In this document: piece after piece, positions 1-7,117 of the stretch | Layout of the letters: each line of letters starts with the position of its first letter | Position numbering within the stretch: the stretch's first letter is position 1 | DNA from: DASZMJ01 sp035551935 | GTDB taxonomy: Bacteria > Planctomycetota > Planctomycetia > Isosphaerales > Isosphaeraceae | Assembly: GCA_035551935.1 (NCBI GenBank) | Contig: DASZMJ010000026.1 | Coordinates: 1-22,971 of the forward strand | Length of the DNA stretch: 22,971 bases | Direction of reading: 5' to 3' | Position numbers and translations under genes: made by a program | Notes under the pieces: generated by a model | Databases searched by the model: none | What the model saw: the letters and a program-made list of their open reading frames with translations, nothing else | What the model was told of the DNA's origin: nothing

Positions 1-61
1 CCCTGAGTCCGCGAAGGGCGTGGCCCCGGGCGCCTCGCCCACGCCCTTCGCGGACTCAGGG
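1..61. terminator. Perfect long hairpin, possible terminator of an upstream gene
   Basis: Bases 1-23 and 39-61 are exact reverse complements, giving a 23-bp stem with a 15-nt GC-rich loop. No T-tract follows, so this is not a textbook intrinsic terminator. It sits 38 bp upstream of the lysC start and could end transcription of a gene left of the window, insulate lysC, or be a copy of a dispersed palindromic repeat. The structure is directly visible; the function is inferred. Confidence 0.55.
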
Positions 62-99
62 CGTGCCACCCGACGAGACACCCGACTGGAGTGAGAGAC

Positions 100-1887
100 G
101 TGCCCCTCCTGGTGCAGAAGTTCGGCGGCACGAGTGTCGCCGATTCCGACAAGATCCTCGCGGCGGCCCGGCGGGCGATCCAGGCCCACAGGCGCGGCGA
201 CCGCGTGCTGGTCGTCGTCTCGGCGCGGGGCCACACGACCGACGAGCTGGTCGAGCTGGCCAAGGAGATCTCCGAGCGCCCGCCGGCGCGCGAGATGGAC
301 ATGCTCCTCTCGACCGGCGAGCAGGTCAGCATCGCGCTCATGGCGATCGCGATCCAGGCGCTCGGCGTGCCGGCGATCAGCTTCACCGGGGCGCAGATCG
401 GCATCGTCACCGACAGCTTCCACACCAAGGCCCGCATCCGCAACATCTCGACCGAGCGGATGGCGCAGGCGCTCGACGAGGGCAAGATCGTCATCGTCGC
501 GGGGTTCCAGGGGGTCGACGAGAACTACAACATCACCACCCTCGGCCGCGGCGGCTCCGACACCACCGCCGTCGCCCTGGCCGCCGTCCTCGGCGCCGAC
601 GCCTGTGAAATCTACACCGACGTGGATGGCGTCTACACGACCGACCCGCGGGTCGTCCCCGAGGCGCGGAAGATCGACCGGATCAGCTACGACGAGATGC
701 TCGAGCTGGCGAGCCTGGGCGCGGGGGTGATGCACTCGCGGTCGATCGAGTTCGCGAAGAAGTACGGCGTGCCGATCCACGTCCGCAGCTCGTTCTCGGA
801 TGCGCCGGGGACGTGGATCGTCGGCGAGTCGGACGCGCGCCGGCTGGGCGCCAGCGTCACGGGGGCGGCGCTGGCCAGGGACGAGGCGCGGATCACCGTG
901 ACCGGCGTGCCCGACCGCCCCGGCGTCGTCCACACGATCTTCCGGACGATCGCCGAGGCGAACGTCGTCGTCGACATGATCGTGCAGAACGTGTCGACGG
1001 CCGGCACGACCGAGGTGAGCTTCACCGTCGCGGCGGGCGACCTGGCCGAGACCTTGCTGGTGGCCGAGGCCGCCGCCGAGGCCGTCGGCGCCACCGGGGT
1101 CGTCCACGACGCCGGCGTGGCCAAGGTCTCCGTCGTCGGCCTCGGCATGCGCACCCACACCGGCGTCGCCACCGCGATGTTCGAGGCCCTGGCCGACGCC
1201 GACATCAACATCCAGATGATCACGACGAGCGAGATCAAGATCAGCGCGCTCGTCGATCGCGCCTCGGCCGTCCCGGCCTTGCGGGCGGTCCACCGCGCCT
1301 TCGGCCTGGAGCGGCCGGTGCTCGACCTCCCCGCGAACTTCGCCCCGCGGCGCGCCGCGTCGGCCGCTCCCACGCCGGAGAACGGCGGCGCGACGCCGAC
1401 GAAGCCGGCCGGCGGGATGGAGGACCTCGTCATCTCGGGCGTCGAGCTCGACGACCGCCAGGCGGGGGTGACCCTCCGCGGCGTGCCCGACCGGCCCGGC
1501 ATCGCCGCCCAGGTCTTCCGCGCGATCGCCAAGGCGGACGTCCTGGTCGACATGATCGTCCAGAACGCCGGCCGCGGCGGCGAGACCTTGCTGTCGTTCA
1601 CCGTCCCGGCCTCGCAGGCCGAGCGGGCGAGGCAGGCCGCCGCCGAGGCGGGCATCCCCGACGCCTCGATCGAGCCGGCCGTCGCCAAGCTCTCCGTCCT
1701 CGGCGTCGGCATGCGCACCCACACCGGCGTCGCCACCCGCATGTTCGGCGCCCTGGCCGAGCGCGGCATCAACATCGCGCTGATCAACACCAGCGAGGTC
1801 CGCATCAACGTCGCCACCGACGTCGCCCGCGGCCGCGAGGGGCTCGACTGCCTCCGCCGCGCGTTCGCCCTGCCGGAGAACGCCTGA
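100..1887 (+). CDS. lysC: Aspartate kinase with four ACT domains
   Basis: Aspartate kinase phosphorylates L-aspartate to aspartyl-4-phosphate, the entry step to lysine, methionine, threonine and diaminopimelate. The protein opens with the family signature VQKFGGTS (residues 5-12) and has the FQGVDE and GRGGSDTTAVALAA kinase motifs. I chose GTG at 100 over GTG at 91 because GGAG at 88-91 lies 8 nt upstream and the product then starts like other family members. At 595 aa it is longer than the usual 400-450. After the kinase domain come ACT1 (about 262-335), ACT2 (339-405), a Pro/Ala-rich linker (about 410-445), then ACT3 (452-520) and ACT4 (524-590). The second pair is a clear duplicate: GMRTHTGVAT occurs twice, encoded by identical 30-nt DNA at 1144-1173 and 1708-1737. 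Four-ACT aspartate kinases are known from cyanobacteria. Feedback control by lysine and/or threonine is likely but not readable here. Confidence 0.96.
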   Translation: MPLLVQKFGGTSVADSDKILAAARRAIQAHRRGDRVLVVVSARGHTTDELVELAKEISERPPAREMDMLLSTGEQVSIALMAIAIQALGVPAISFTGAQIGIVTDSFHTKARIRNISTERMAQALDEGKIVIVAGFQGVDENYNITTLGRGGSDTTAVALAAVLGADACEIYTDVDGVYTTDPRVVPEARKIDRISYDEMLELASLGAGVMHSRSIEFAKKYGVPIHVRSSFSDAPGTWIVGESDARRLGASVTGAALARDEARITVTGVPDRPGVVHTIFRTIAEANVVVDMIVQNVSTAGTTEVSFTVAAGDLAETLLVAEAAAEAVGATGVVHDAGVAKVSVVGLGMRTHTGVATAMFEALADADINIQMITTSEIKISALVDRASAVPALRAVHRAFGLERPVLDLPANFAPRRAASAAPTPENGGATPTKPAGGMEDLVISGVELDDRQAGVTLRGVPDRPGIAAQVFRAIAKADVLVDMIVQNAGRGGETLLSFTVPASQAERARQAAAEAGIPDASIEPAVAKLSVLGVGMRTHTGVATRMFGALAERGINIALINTSEVRINVATDVARGREGLDCLRRAFALPENA

Positions 1888-1945
1888 CCTCTGCTTTCTT
1901 CGTCCTACACATTTCGACTCCATCATCCGAAGCGAGGGGATTCCC

Positions 1946-3211
1946 GTGGCGCGCGAGAAGGTGGTGCTGGCCTACAGCGGCGGGCTCGACACGTCGGTGG
2001 CCGTGAAGTGGATCAACGAGACGTACGGCCTCGACGTCATCGCCTACACCTGCGACCTGGGGCAAGGGCAGGACATCGAGGCGATCCGCCGGAAGGCCCT
2101 CCGGACCGGCGCCGTCGTCGCCGTGGCCGAGGACGTCCGCAACCTGTTCGTCGACTTCTTCGCCTTCCCCTCCTTGATGGCCGGCGCGTTGTACGAGGGC
2201 AAGTACCCGCTGGCGACGGCCCTGGGGCGGCCGCTGATCGCGCAACTGATGGTCCGCGTCGCCAAGGAGCACGGCGCCGTCGCCGTGGCCCACGGCTGCA
2301 CCGGCAAGGGGAACGACCAGGTCCGCTTCGACGTGACCTTCCAGACGCTCGCGCCGCACTTGAAGATCATCGCGCCGGTGCGCGAGTGGAAGTGGACCCG
2401 GACCGAGGAGCTGGCCTTCGCCGCGGAGCATGGCATCGAGGTCGAGGCGACGAAGGAGAAGATCTTCAGCACCGACCAGAACCTCTGGGGCCGCTCGATC
2501 GAGGCCGGCATCCTCGAGGACCCCTGGGTCGAGCCGCCGCCCGAGACCTTCCAGTGGACCGCCGACCCCCGCTCGGCCCCCGACGAGCCCGAGGTGGTCG
2601 AGATCGGCTTCGACCGCGGCCGGCCCGTGGCCTTGAACGGCCGCGACCTGGACGGCGTCGAGCTGGTCCGGGAGCTCAACGCGATCGCCGGCCGACACGG
2701 TGTCGGCCGGATCGACCACATCGAGAACCGCCTCGTCGGCATCAAGTCGCGCGAGATCTACGAGGCCCCCGCCGCCGTGGTCCTCCACGAGGCCCACCGC
2801 GAGGTCGAGTTCCTCACCCTCTCGAAGGACGCCTTGCGGTTCAAGACCCTCGTCAGCCAGGCCTACGCCGACCTGATCTACAACGGCCTCTGGTTCAGCG
2901 CCCTGCACCAGGACCTGATGGCCTTCGTCGTCTCGAATCAGCAGTATGTCTCCGGCACCGCGCGCGTGAAACTGTTCAAGGGCCACGCCCAGATCGTCGG
3001 CCGCAAGAGCGAGCACAGCCTCTACCGCCACGAGCTCGCCACCTACGAGGAAGGCGACCAGTACGACGCCTCCGCCGCCCAGGGCTTCATCAAGATCCAC
3101 GGCCTGGCGCAGACCACCCAGGCCAAGTACCAGATGCTCAAGTCCGCCGGCGGCCACCGCCTCGAGCTCCCCAGCATCATCCCGCCCGACTCCGGGCCGA
3201 AGGAGGGCTGA
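1946..3211 (+). CDS. argG: Argininosuccinate synthase
   Basis: This enzyme joins citrulline and aspartate using ATP to make argininosuccinate, the penultimate step of arginine synthesis, in the cytoplasm. The start is GTG with GAGGGGA at 1934-1940 just upstream. The N-terminus carries the PP-loop ATP-binding motif AYSGGLDTSV (residues 8-17), and the second signature, HGCTGKGNDQVRFD, lies near residues 115-129. The length, 421 aa, is slightly above the usual 400 or so. It follows lysC after 58 bp with no obvious terminator, so the two may be co-transcribed; both enzymes consume aspartate. Its last codons contain the ribosome binding site of the next gene. Confidence 0.97.
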   Translation: MAREKVVLAYSGGLDTSVAVKWINETYGLDVIAYTCDLGQGQDIEAIRRKALRTGAVVAVAEDVRNLFVDFFAFPSLMAGALYEGKYPLATALGRPLIAQLMVRVAKEHGAVAVAHGCTGKGNDQVRFDVTFQTLAPHLKIIAPVREWKWTRTEELAFAAEHGIEVEATKEKIFSTDQNLWGRSIEAGILEDPWVEPPPETFQWTADPRSAPDEPEVVEIGFDRGRPVALNGRDLDGVELVRELNAIAGRHGVGRIDHIENRLVGIKSREIYEAPAAVVLHEAHREVEFLTLSKDALRFKTLVSQAYADLIYNGLWFSALHQDLMAFVVSNQQYVSGTARVKLFKGHAQIVGRKSEHSLYRHELATYEEGDQYDASAAQGFIKIHGLAQTTQAKYQMLKSAGGHRLELPSIIPPDSGPKEG

Positions 3212-3214
3212 CCC

Positions 3215-3934
3215 ATGGACCAGGTGACGGAACGGATCGAGCTTGGCGACGTCCCGCAGGGTGACGACCTTCCCCTCGGCCAGACCCCGCCGGGCCGGGA
3301 GTTCGACTCCGGGTCCATCCGGGCCTTGACGGTGCTCAGCCCAAGCACCGTCGAGCAGATCCTCAGCGAGCGCGTGGAAAGCGGCGCCTGCCGGTGGGAC
3401 GAGGTTTGGGATGGAGTGTATGTTGTCATGCCCGATCCGAACGATCTTCATCAAGAGATAGTGACTTACCTCATCATGGTCTTCTCCTTTGCCATCAAGG
3501 TGGCGGGGCTTGGTGAAGTTCGAGCCGGGGGAAACGTCAGCGATCGCGAGGATGACTGGACGCACAACTTCCGTGTGCCCGACGTGGCCGTGTACCTCCG
3601 CGAGACGGCGGCGCGGAACCTCGGCACGCACTGGCTCGGCGGGCCGGATTTCGTGGTCGAGGTCATCAGCCCGCAGGACTGGTCGCAGAAGAAGCGGGAG
3701 TTCTACGCCAAGGTGGGCACCCGCGAGCTGCTCTACATCGATCGAGCCCCCTGGTCGCTGGAGCTGCTCCGGCTGCAGGAAGGTGAGCTCGTGTCCGTCG
3801 GGATATCGACTCCGGAACGCCCCGAGCCGATCGCCAGCGCCATCCTGCCGCTGACGTTCCGGCTGGTCGCGGGCGAGGAACGGCCGAGGATCGAGGTCGT
3901 GCACAGCGACGGCGTGCAGAGGTGGACGATCTGA
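3215..3934 (+). CDS. Uma2-family (DUF820) putative PD-(D/E)XK nuclease
   Basis: The 239-aa protein has the Uma2 core: VPDVAVYL (residues 121-128), then GPDFVVEVISP (143-153) with D145 and E149 as candidate metal ligands, then KKREFYAKVGTRELLYID (159-176). The fold is that of PD-(D/E)XK nucleases, but biological roles are largely unknown; the family is heavily amplified in cyanobacteria and planctomycetes. AGGAGG at 3201-3206 lies inside the end of argG, 8 nt before this ATG, and the argG stop is only 3 nt upstream, so translation is probably coupled. The stretch around 3400-3510 is noticeably less GC-rich than argG, fitting a mobile family. The N-terminal 40 residues or so are not clearly part of the domain. 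The family call is firm; any substrate is unknown. Confidence 0.87.
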   Translation: MDQVTERIELGDVPQGDDLPLGQTPPGREFDSGSIRALTVLSPSTVEQILSERVESGACRWDEVWDGVYVVMPDPNDLHQEIVTYLIMVFSFAIKVAGLGEVRAGGNVSDREDDWTHNFRVPDVAVYLRETAARNLGTHWLGGPDFVVEVISPQDWSQKKREFYAKVGTRELLYIDRAPWSLELLRLQEGELVSVGISTPERPEPIASAILPLTFRLVAGEERPRIEVVHSDGVQRWTI

Positions 3935-3940
3935 GCGTAC

Positions 3941-5290
3941 CTACGACTCTTTCGGGAGCAGCCGGCCGGCGGCGAGCTCGCGGTCGATCCAGTCGAGGGC
4001 GTCGCGCTTGCTGGAGACGAGCCGGTCGAGCTGGGCCTCGCGGACGGCGTCGAGGATGACGGCGAAGCGGGGGCCGGGCGTCAGGCCGTGGCGCTGGAGG
4101 TCGTGGCCGGTGACGAGCGGGGGCGGGTCGAGCGGCCCGGTCGGCTGGTCGCGGCGAAACCACTCGCAATAATCGACCTCGGCGGTGTCGCCGTCGGTGG
4201 CCAGGGCGTCGGCGCGGTGCAATGCGAGCAGGTCGTCGATGCCGGGGGTGGAGAGGATGCGCTTGAGCTTCGCCTCGCGCATCTTCCGGGCCTCGCCGAG
4301 GTACTGGTGGTGCTCGACGAGCCAGACGACGCGCCGGCGGTCGGCGTTGGAGAGCCGCAGGTCGCGGGCGATCCGGTCGGCGATCCGGGCGCCGACCTGC
4401 TCGTGGTTGTAGAAGGTGGCGCGGCCGTCGTGGAGGCCCCGAGTCCGCGGCTTACCGACGTCGTGCAACAGCGCCGCCAGGGCCAGGGGGAAGCTCGGCG
4501 CGGGCGGCAGGTTCTCGAGGACGAGCAGGGTGTGGTCCCAGAGGTCGCCTCGGGGCTGCGCGGGCTTGCCCTGGAAGAGGCCCTTCATCGCGGCCAGCTC
4601 GGGCCAGAGCGCGGCGACGAGGCCGACCTCCAGCGCCAGGTCGAGCGCCCGGGCGCGGGACGGGTGGACGAGCATCTTGCGGAGCTCGTCGGCGATCCGC
4701 TCGGCGGCGACGACGCGGACCTGCTCCGCCATCGCGACGAGGGCGGCGCGGGTCGGCGGCTCGATCGTCAGGTCGAACCGCGCCGCGAACCGAACGGCGC
4801 GGAGCAACCGCAGCTTGTCCTCGGCGAACCGCTCGGCCGGGTCGCCGATGGCGCGGAGGACGCCGGCCTGGAGGTCGTCGCGGCCGCCGACGAAGTCGAT
4901 GACGGCGCCGGAGATCGGGTCGAGGAACATGCCGTTGATGGTGAAGTCGCGGCGGGCGGCGTCCTCGCGCGGGGTGCCGAAGCGGACCGACTCGGGCCGT
5001 CGGCCGTCGTGGTATTCGCCGTCGCTGCGGAAGGTCGCCACCTCGACCTCGCCCGCCCCCTCGGGCCCGAGCACGCGGACGACGCCGAAGCTCACGCCCA
5101 CCGGCACCGTCCTGCGGAACAGGGCCATGACCCGCTCGGGGGTCGCGTCGGTCGCCACGTCGAAGTCCGACGGCTCCCGACCCGCGATCAGGTCGCGCAC
5201 GCAGCCCCCGGCCCACAGCGCCTCGAACCCGGCGCCGCGGAGCCGCCGGACCACGTCGATCGCGAATTGGCGGCGGTCGTCGAATGCCAT
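3941..5290 (-). CDS. cca: CCA tRNA nucleotidyltransferase / poly(A) polymerase family with HD domain
   Basis: The protein belongs to class II nucleotidyltransferases, which add or repair the CCA end of tRNAs or polyadenylate RNA. The head has AGGCVRD (residues 27-33), the metal-binding DFD at 42-44 and, further on, RRDFTINGM, followed by the RNA-binding region GDPAERFAEDKLRLLRAVRF. An HD phosphohydrolase domain follows (LLHDVGKPRTRG, then YNHEQVGARIADR), as in bifunctional CCA enzymes. The length is 449 aa. It starts 6 bp after the rsmD stop, so the two form an operon. Its stop is 6 bp from the convergent Uma2 stop. Sequence alone cannot separate a CCA-adding enzyme from poly(A) polymerase I; the HD domain favours the former. 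Confidence 0.92.
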   Translation of the reverse strand: MAFDDRRQFAIDVVRRLRGAGFEALWAGGCVRDLIAGREPSDFDVATDATPERVMALFRRTVPVGVSFGVVRVLGPEGAGEVEVATFRSDGEYHDGRRPESVRFGTPREDAARRDFTINGMFLDPISGAVIDFVGGRDDLQAGVLRAIGDPAERFAEDKLRLLRAVRFAARFDLTIEPPTRAALVAMAEQVRVVAAERIADELRKMLVHPSRARALDLALEVGLVAALWPELAAMKGLFQGKPAQPRGDLWDHTLLVLENLPPAPSFPLALAALLHDVGKPRTRGLHDGRATFYNHEQVGARIADRIARDLRLSNADRRRVVWLVEHHQYLGEARKMREAKLKRILSTPGIDDLLALHRADALATDGDTAEVDYCEWFRRDQPTGPLDPPPLVTGHDLQRHGLTPGPRFAVILDAVREAQLDRLVSSKRDALDWIDRELAAGRLLPKES

Positions 5291-5296
5291 GAGGAT

Positions 5297-5896
5297 TTAA
5301 GATTCGAGATGTTCGATCCGAGCTTCCGTGGCGTCCTTCGCCTCGACCGTCCGCAATGCGATCCGGGTGCCGCCGTAGCGGCGGAGGTCCCAGGCGTCGG
5401 GGTCGGGGAGGATGTCGGCCTCGCGGCCCTTGCCCGACTCGACGACGAGGGTCGAGCCGGCCGGGAGTCGGGCGCGGAGGTCGTCGAGCAGGCGGAGGAC
5501 GCGGCCGGGGTGGTTCTCGTACTCGCGATAGGGCGGGTCGAGGAAGACGACCACGGGCCCGGAATCGCCCGGGTCGAAGCCGCGGGCCCAGCGGAAGGCG
5601 TCGGCGTTGTGGACGACGGCGCGGTCCTCGAAGCGGAGGGTCGCGAGGTTGCGGCGGATCAAGGCCGCGTGCTCGCGGTTCTGCTCGACGAAGATCCCCC
5701 GCGCCGCGCCGCGGCTGAGCGCCTCGAGGCCCAGGCCGCCGGTGCCGGCGAAGAGGTCGACGGCGAGCCGGCCCTCGACCGCGTCGCCGAGGATGTTGAA
5801 GATCGACTCGCGCACCAGGTCGCTCGTCGGCCTCATCCCCCGCCCGGCCGGACCCTCGAACCTGTGGCCCCGCCGCTCCCCCGCGATGATCCGCAT
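5297..5896 (-). CDS. rsmD: 16S rRNA (guanine(966)-N2)-methyltransferase RsmD
   Basis: RsmD methylates G966 of 16S rRNA in the assembled small subunit. The 199-aa product begins MRIIAGERRGHRFEGP, the usual RsmD opening, followed by RPTSDLVRESIFNIL (residues 22-36). It has SAM motif I, DLFAGTGGLGLEALSRGA (47-64), and the catalytic DPPY at 120-123. The frame stays open upstream to 6163, but the extra 89 residues are low-complexity and unlike the family; the ATG at 5896 has GGGGGAGAG a short distance upstream, so I take that start. It is first in a two-gene operon with cca. The length matches the family. Confidence 0.95.
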   Translation of the reverse strand: MRIIAGERRGHRFEGPAGRGMRPTSDLVRESIFNILGDAVEGRLAVDLFAGTGGLGLEALSRGAARGIFVEQNREHAALIRRNLATLRFEDRAVVHNADAFRWARGFDPGDSGPVVVFLDPPYREYENHPGRVLRLLDDLRARLPAGSTLVVESGKGREADILPDPDAWDLRRYGGTRIALRTVEAKDATEARIEHLES

Positions 5897-5939
5897 CGGC
5901 CGATCTCTCCCCCGACTCGACTCAGCCTCATCCTCATGA

Positions 5940-6146
5940 TACCGAAACCCGCGACTCGGTTCCCACCGGCTTGGTCGCCGTGCCCAGGGGCTCAAGCTCG
6001 ACGACCGCGAGGAGGCCGACCTCGTCGCCTTCACGCGGCGGCTCGGATCGGAGCCCTCGCCCCGATCCCCGATGCTCGCCCGCTGGCCCCGCGTTAGAAT
6101 GGCCATGGCCGCAACGGGCCTCGTCGCATCTCGGGGAGCCGGGTGA
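5940..6146 (+). pseudogene. Possible remnant of a cytochrome c peroxidase-like C-terminus
   Basis: The 250-bp gap between rsmD and xisH holds a frame without a start codon reading GLKLDDREEADLVAFTRRLG and ending at TGA 6144-6146, just before xisH. The pattern L-x-x-x-E-x-A-D-L-V-A-F-x-R-x-L resembles the last helix of di-haem cytochrome c peroxidase (MauG-like) or planctomycete cytochrome c proteins. No haem motif is present, so at most a tail is left. A TAGAAT hexamer at 6095-6100 could be a -10 element for xisH, but I see no good -35. The resemblance is short and could be chance. Confidence 0.22.
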
Positions 6147-6653
6147 ATGCCCGCGAGGAACATCTATCATGACGGTGTGATCCGGGCGCTCACGGCGGAC
6201 GGATGGACGATCACCCATGATCCGCTGACTGTCTCCTATGGAGGTAAGGACGTGTTCGTCGACCTCGGCGCAGAGAAGCTTGCCATCGGTGCCGAGAAGG
6301 GAGGCCGCAAGATCGCCATTGAGGTTCAGAGCTTCCTCGGCGACTCGCCGGTGAACGAGTTGCATGGGGCCGTCGGCCAGTACGAAGTCTATCGGACACT
6401 CCTCGAGGAGACCGAGCCCGATCGCGTCCTCTTCCTCGCGGTACCCGGTCGCGTCCACGAGGAGTTCCTCACGGAGCGGTTTGGCCGGCTCATCGTCGAC
6501 CGGCTGAGGCTGCGACTCCTGATCTTCGACGACGAACGGGAGGTAATACTCCAATGGATCGAACCGAAGAATACCGAGCCATCGCCCGGCGACTCATCGA
6601 AACCTACGCGCGATACAGGCCGTCGAACGGGCAGATCGAGACGGAAATCGTGA
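6147..6653 (+). CDS. xisH: XisH family protein (fdxN-element excision controlling factor; nuclease fold)
   Basis: The start MPARNIYHDGVIRALTADGW and the core DLGAEK through VNELHGAVGQYEVYR identify XisH, first described in Anabaena as needed for excision of the fdxN element. The family has a PD-(D/E)XK-like nuclease fold. Here the position where an E-x-K is expected reads E59-V60-Q61, so the usual catalytic lysine may be replaced. The protein is 168 aa; XisH normally ends near the ILQWI at about residue 137. The last 30 or so residues are basic and low-complexity (RRTGRSRRKS at the end) and are encoded out of frame over xisI. GGGGAG at 6133-6138 lies 8 nt before the ATG. The family identity is firm; a role in excision here is doubtful because no recombinase is nearby. 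Confidence 0.9.
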   Translation: MPARNIYHDGVIRALTADGWTITHDPLTVSYGGKDVFVDLGAEKLAIGAEKGGRKIAIEVQSFLGDSPVNELHGAVGQYEVYRTLLEETEPDRVLFLAVPGRVHEEFLTERFGRLIVDRLRLRLLIFDDEREVILQWIEPKNTEPSPGDSSKPTRDTGRRTGRSRRKS

Positions 6654-6889
6654 TCGATCCCGAGCGCGACCATTACGAGCTGATGCACGTCGGCTGGGAT
6701 GGCGAGCGTCGGGTCCATGGAAGCGTCATCCACCTCGATATTCGCGACGGGAAGCTGTGGATTCAGCACAACGGGACGTCCAGCCCGATCGCCGATGAGC
6801 TGGTCGCGGCGGGAATCCCGCGGCACGACATTGTGCTGGGTTTCCATCCGGCGCGGGTCCGACACCTCACGACCTTTGCCGTCGGCTGA
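6554..6889 (+). CDS. xisI: XisI family protein
   Basis: The 111-aa product has the XisI pattern throughout: EYRAIARRLIETYA at the start, DPERDHYELMHVGWDGERRV in the middle, then HLDIRDGKLWIQHNGT, and at the end DIVLGFHPARVRHLTTFAVG. XisI is the constant partner of XisH; the two occur side by side in many cyanobacteria and some other bacteria. The start is ATG with GGGAGG at 6538-6543, 10 nt upstream. The ATG overlaps the xisH codons for Gln-Trp, and the genes share 100 nt in different frames. The length matches the family. The molecular function is not established; an antidote or partner role for XisH is a reasonable guess. Confidence 0.92.
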   Translation: MDRTEEYRAIARRLIETYARYRPSNGQIETEIVIDPERDHYELMHVGWDGERRVHGSVIHLDIRDGKLWIQHNGTSSPIADELVAAGIPRHDIVLGFHPARVRHLTTFAVG

Positions 6890-6911
6890 AGCCCTGAGGG
6901 AGCCGCAGCGG

Positions 6912-7070
6912 ATGCCCGATGCCGAGTCCTCGAACCCGTTGCCCGGCGTCGAGCTCGGCGACCCGTTCGTCCTGCCGGGCAGGGGCCGGTCCTACCCCTT
7001 CGGGACCAACGATGGCCCGGGCTGCCCGACGGCCGGGCTTCAACTTGACGCGGATGGCGAGTTCGCGTAG
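6912..7070 (+). CDS. Possible small protein downstream of xisI
   Basis: A 52-codon frame starts at ATG 6912, 22 bp after xisI, with GAGGGAG at 6896-6902 and 9-nt spacing. Third codon positions are almost all G or C, matching neighbouring genes. The product is Gly/Pro/Asp-rich (LGDPFVLPGRGRSYPFG near the middle, LDADGEFA at the end) with no signal peptide or known motif. It may be a third member of the xisHI transcript, a remnant of a longer gene, or chance. I do not recognise a family. The rest of 6890-7117 shows nothing convincing. Confidence 0.35.
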   Translation: MPDAESSNPLPGVELGDPFVLPGRGRSYPFGTNDGPGCPTAGLQLDADGEFA

Positions 7071-7117
7071 GTTCCGGCCGCCCGTTCCCGACACCGACCC
7101 CGCTCATGGAGGAGCGC

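Noticed and set aside
91..99. Upstream GTG at 91 as the lysC start
   Set aside because: No ribosome binding site precedes it; GTG at 100 has GGAG 8 nt upstream and gives the family-typical N-terminus.
1805..3904. Long minus-strand frame opposite argG and Uma2
   Set aside because: It spans two clear plus-strand genes and has low-complexity composition; an antisense shadow.
4088..6097. Long plus-strand frame opposite cca and rsmD
   Set aside because: Both opposite genes have complete family motifs; this frame has none.
5897..6163. N-terminal extension of rsmD by 89 codons
   Set aside because: The added sequence is Arg/Ser-rich and overlaps the xisH start; RsmD proteins begin at MRIIAG.
6147..6889. 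An fdxN-type excision element around xisHI
   Set aside because: No site-specific recombinase, interrupted gene or flanking direct repeats were seen within the window.
6867..7094. Minus-strand frame of 75 codons after xisI
   Set aside because: No ribosome binding site or family; the plus-strand frame at 6912 has better gene-like features.
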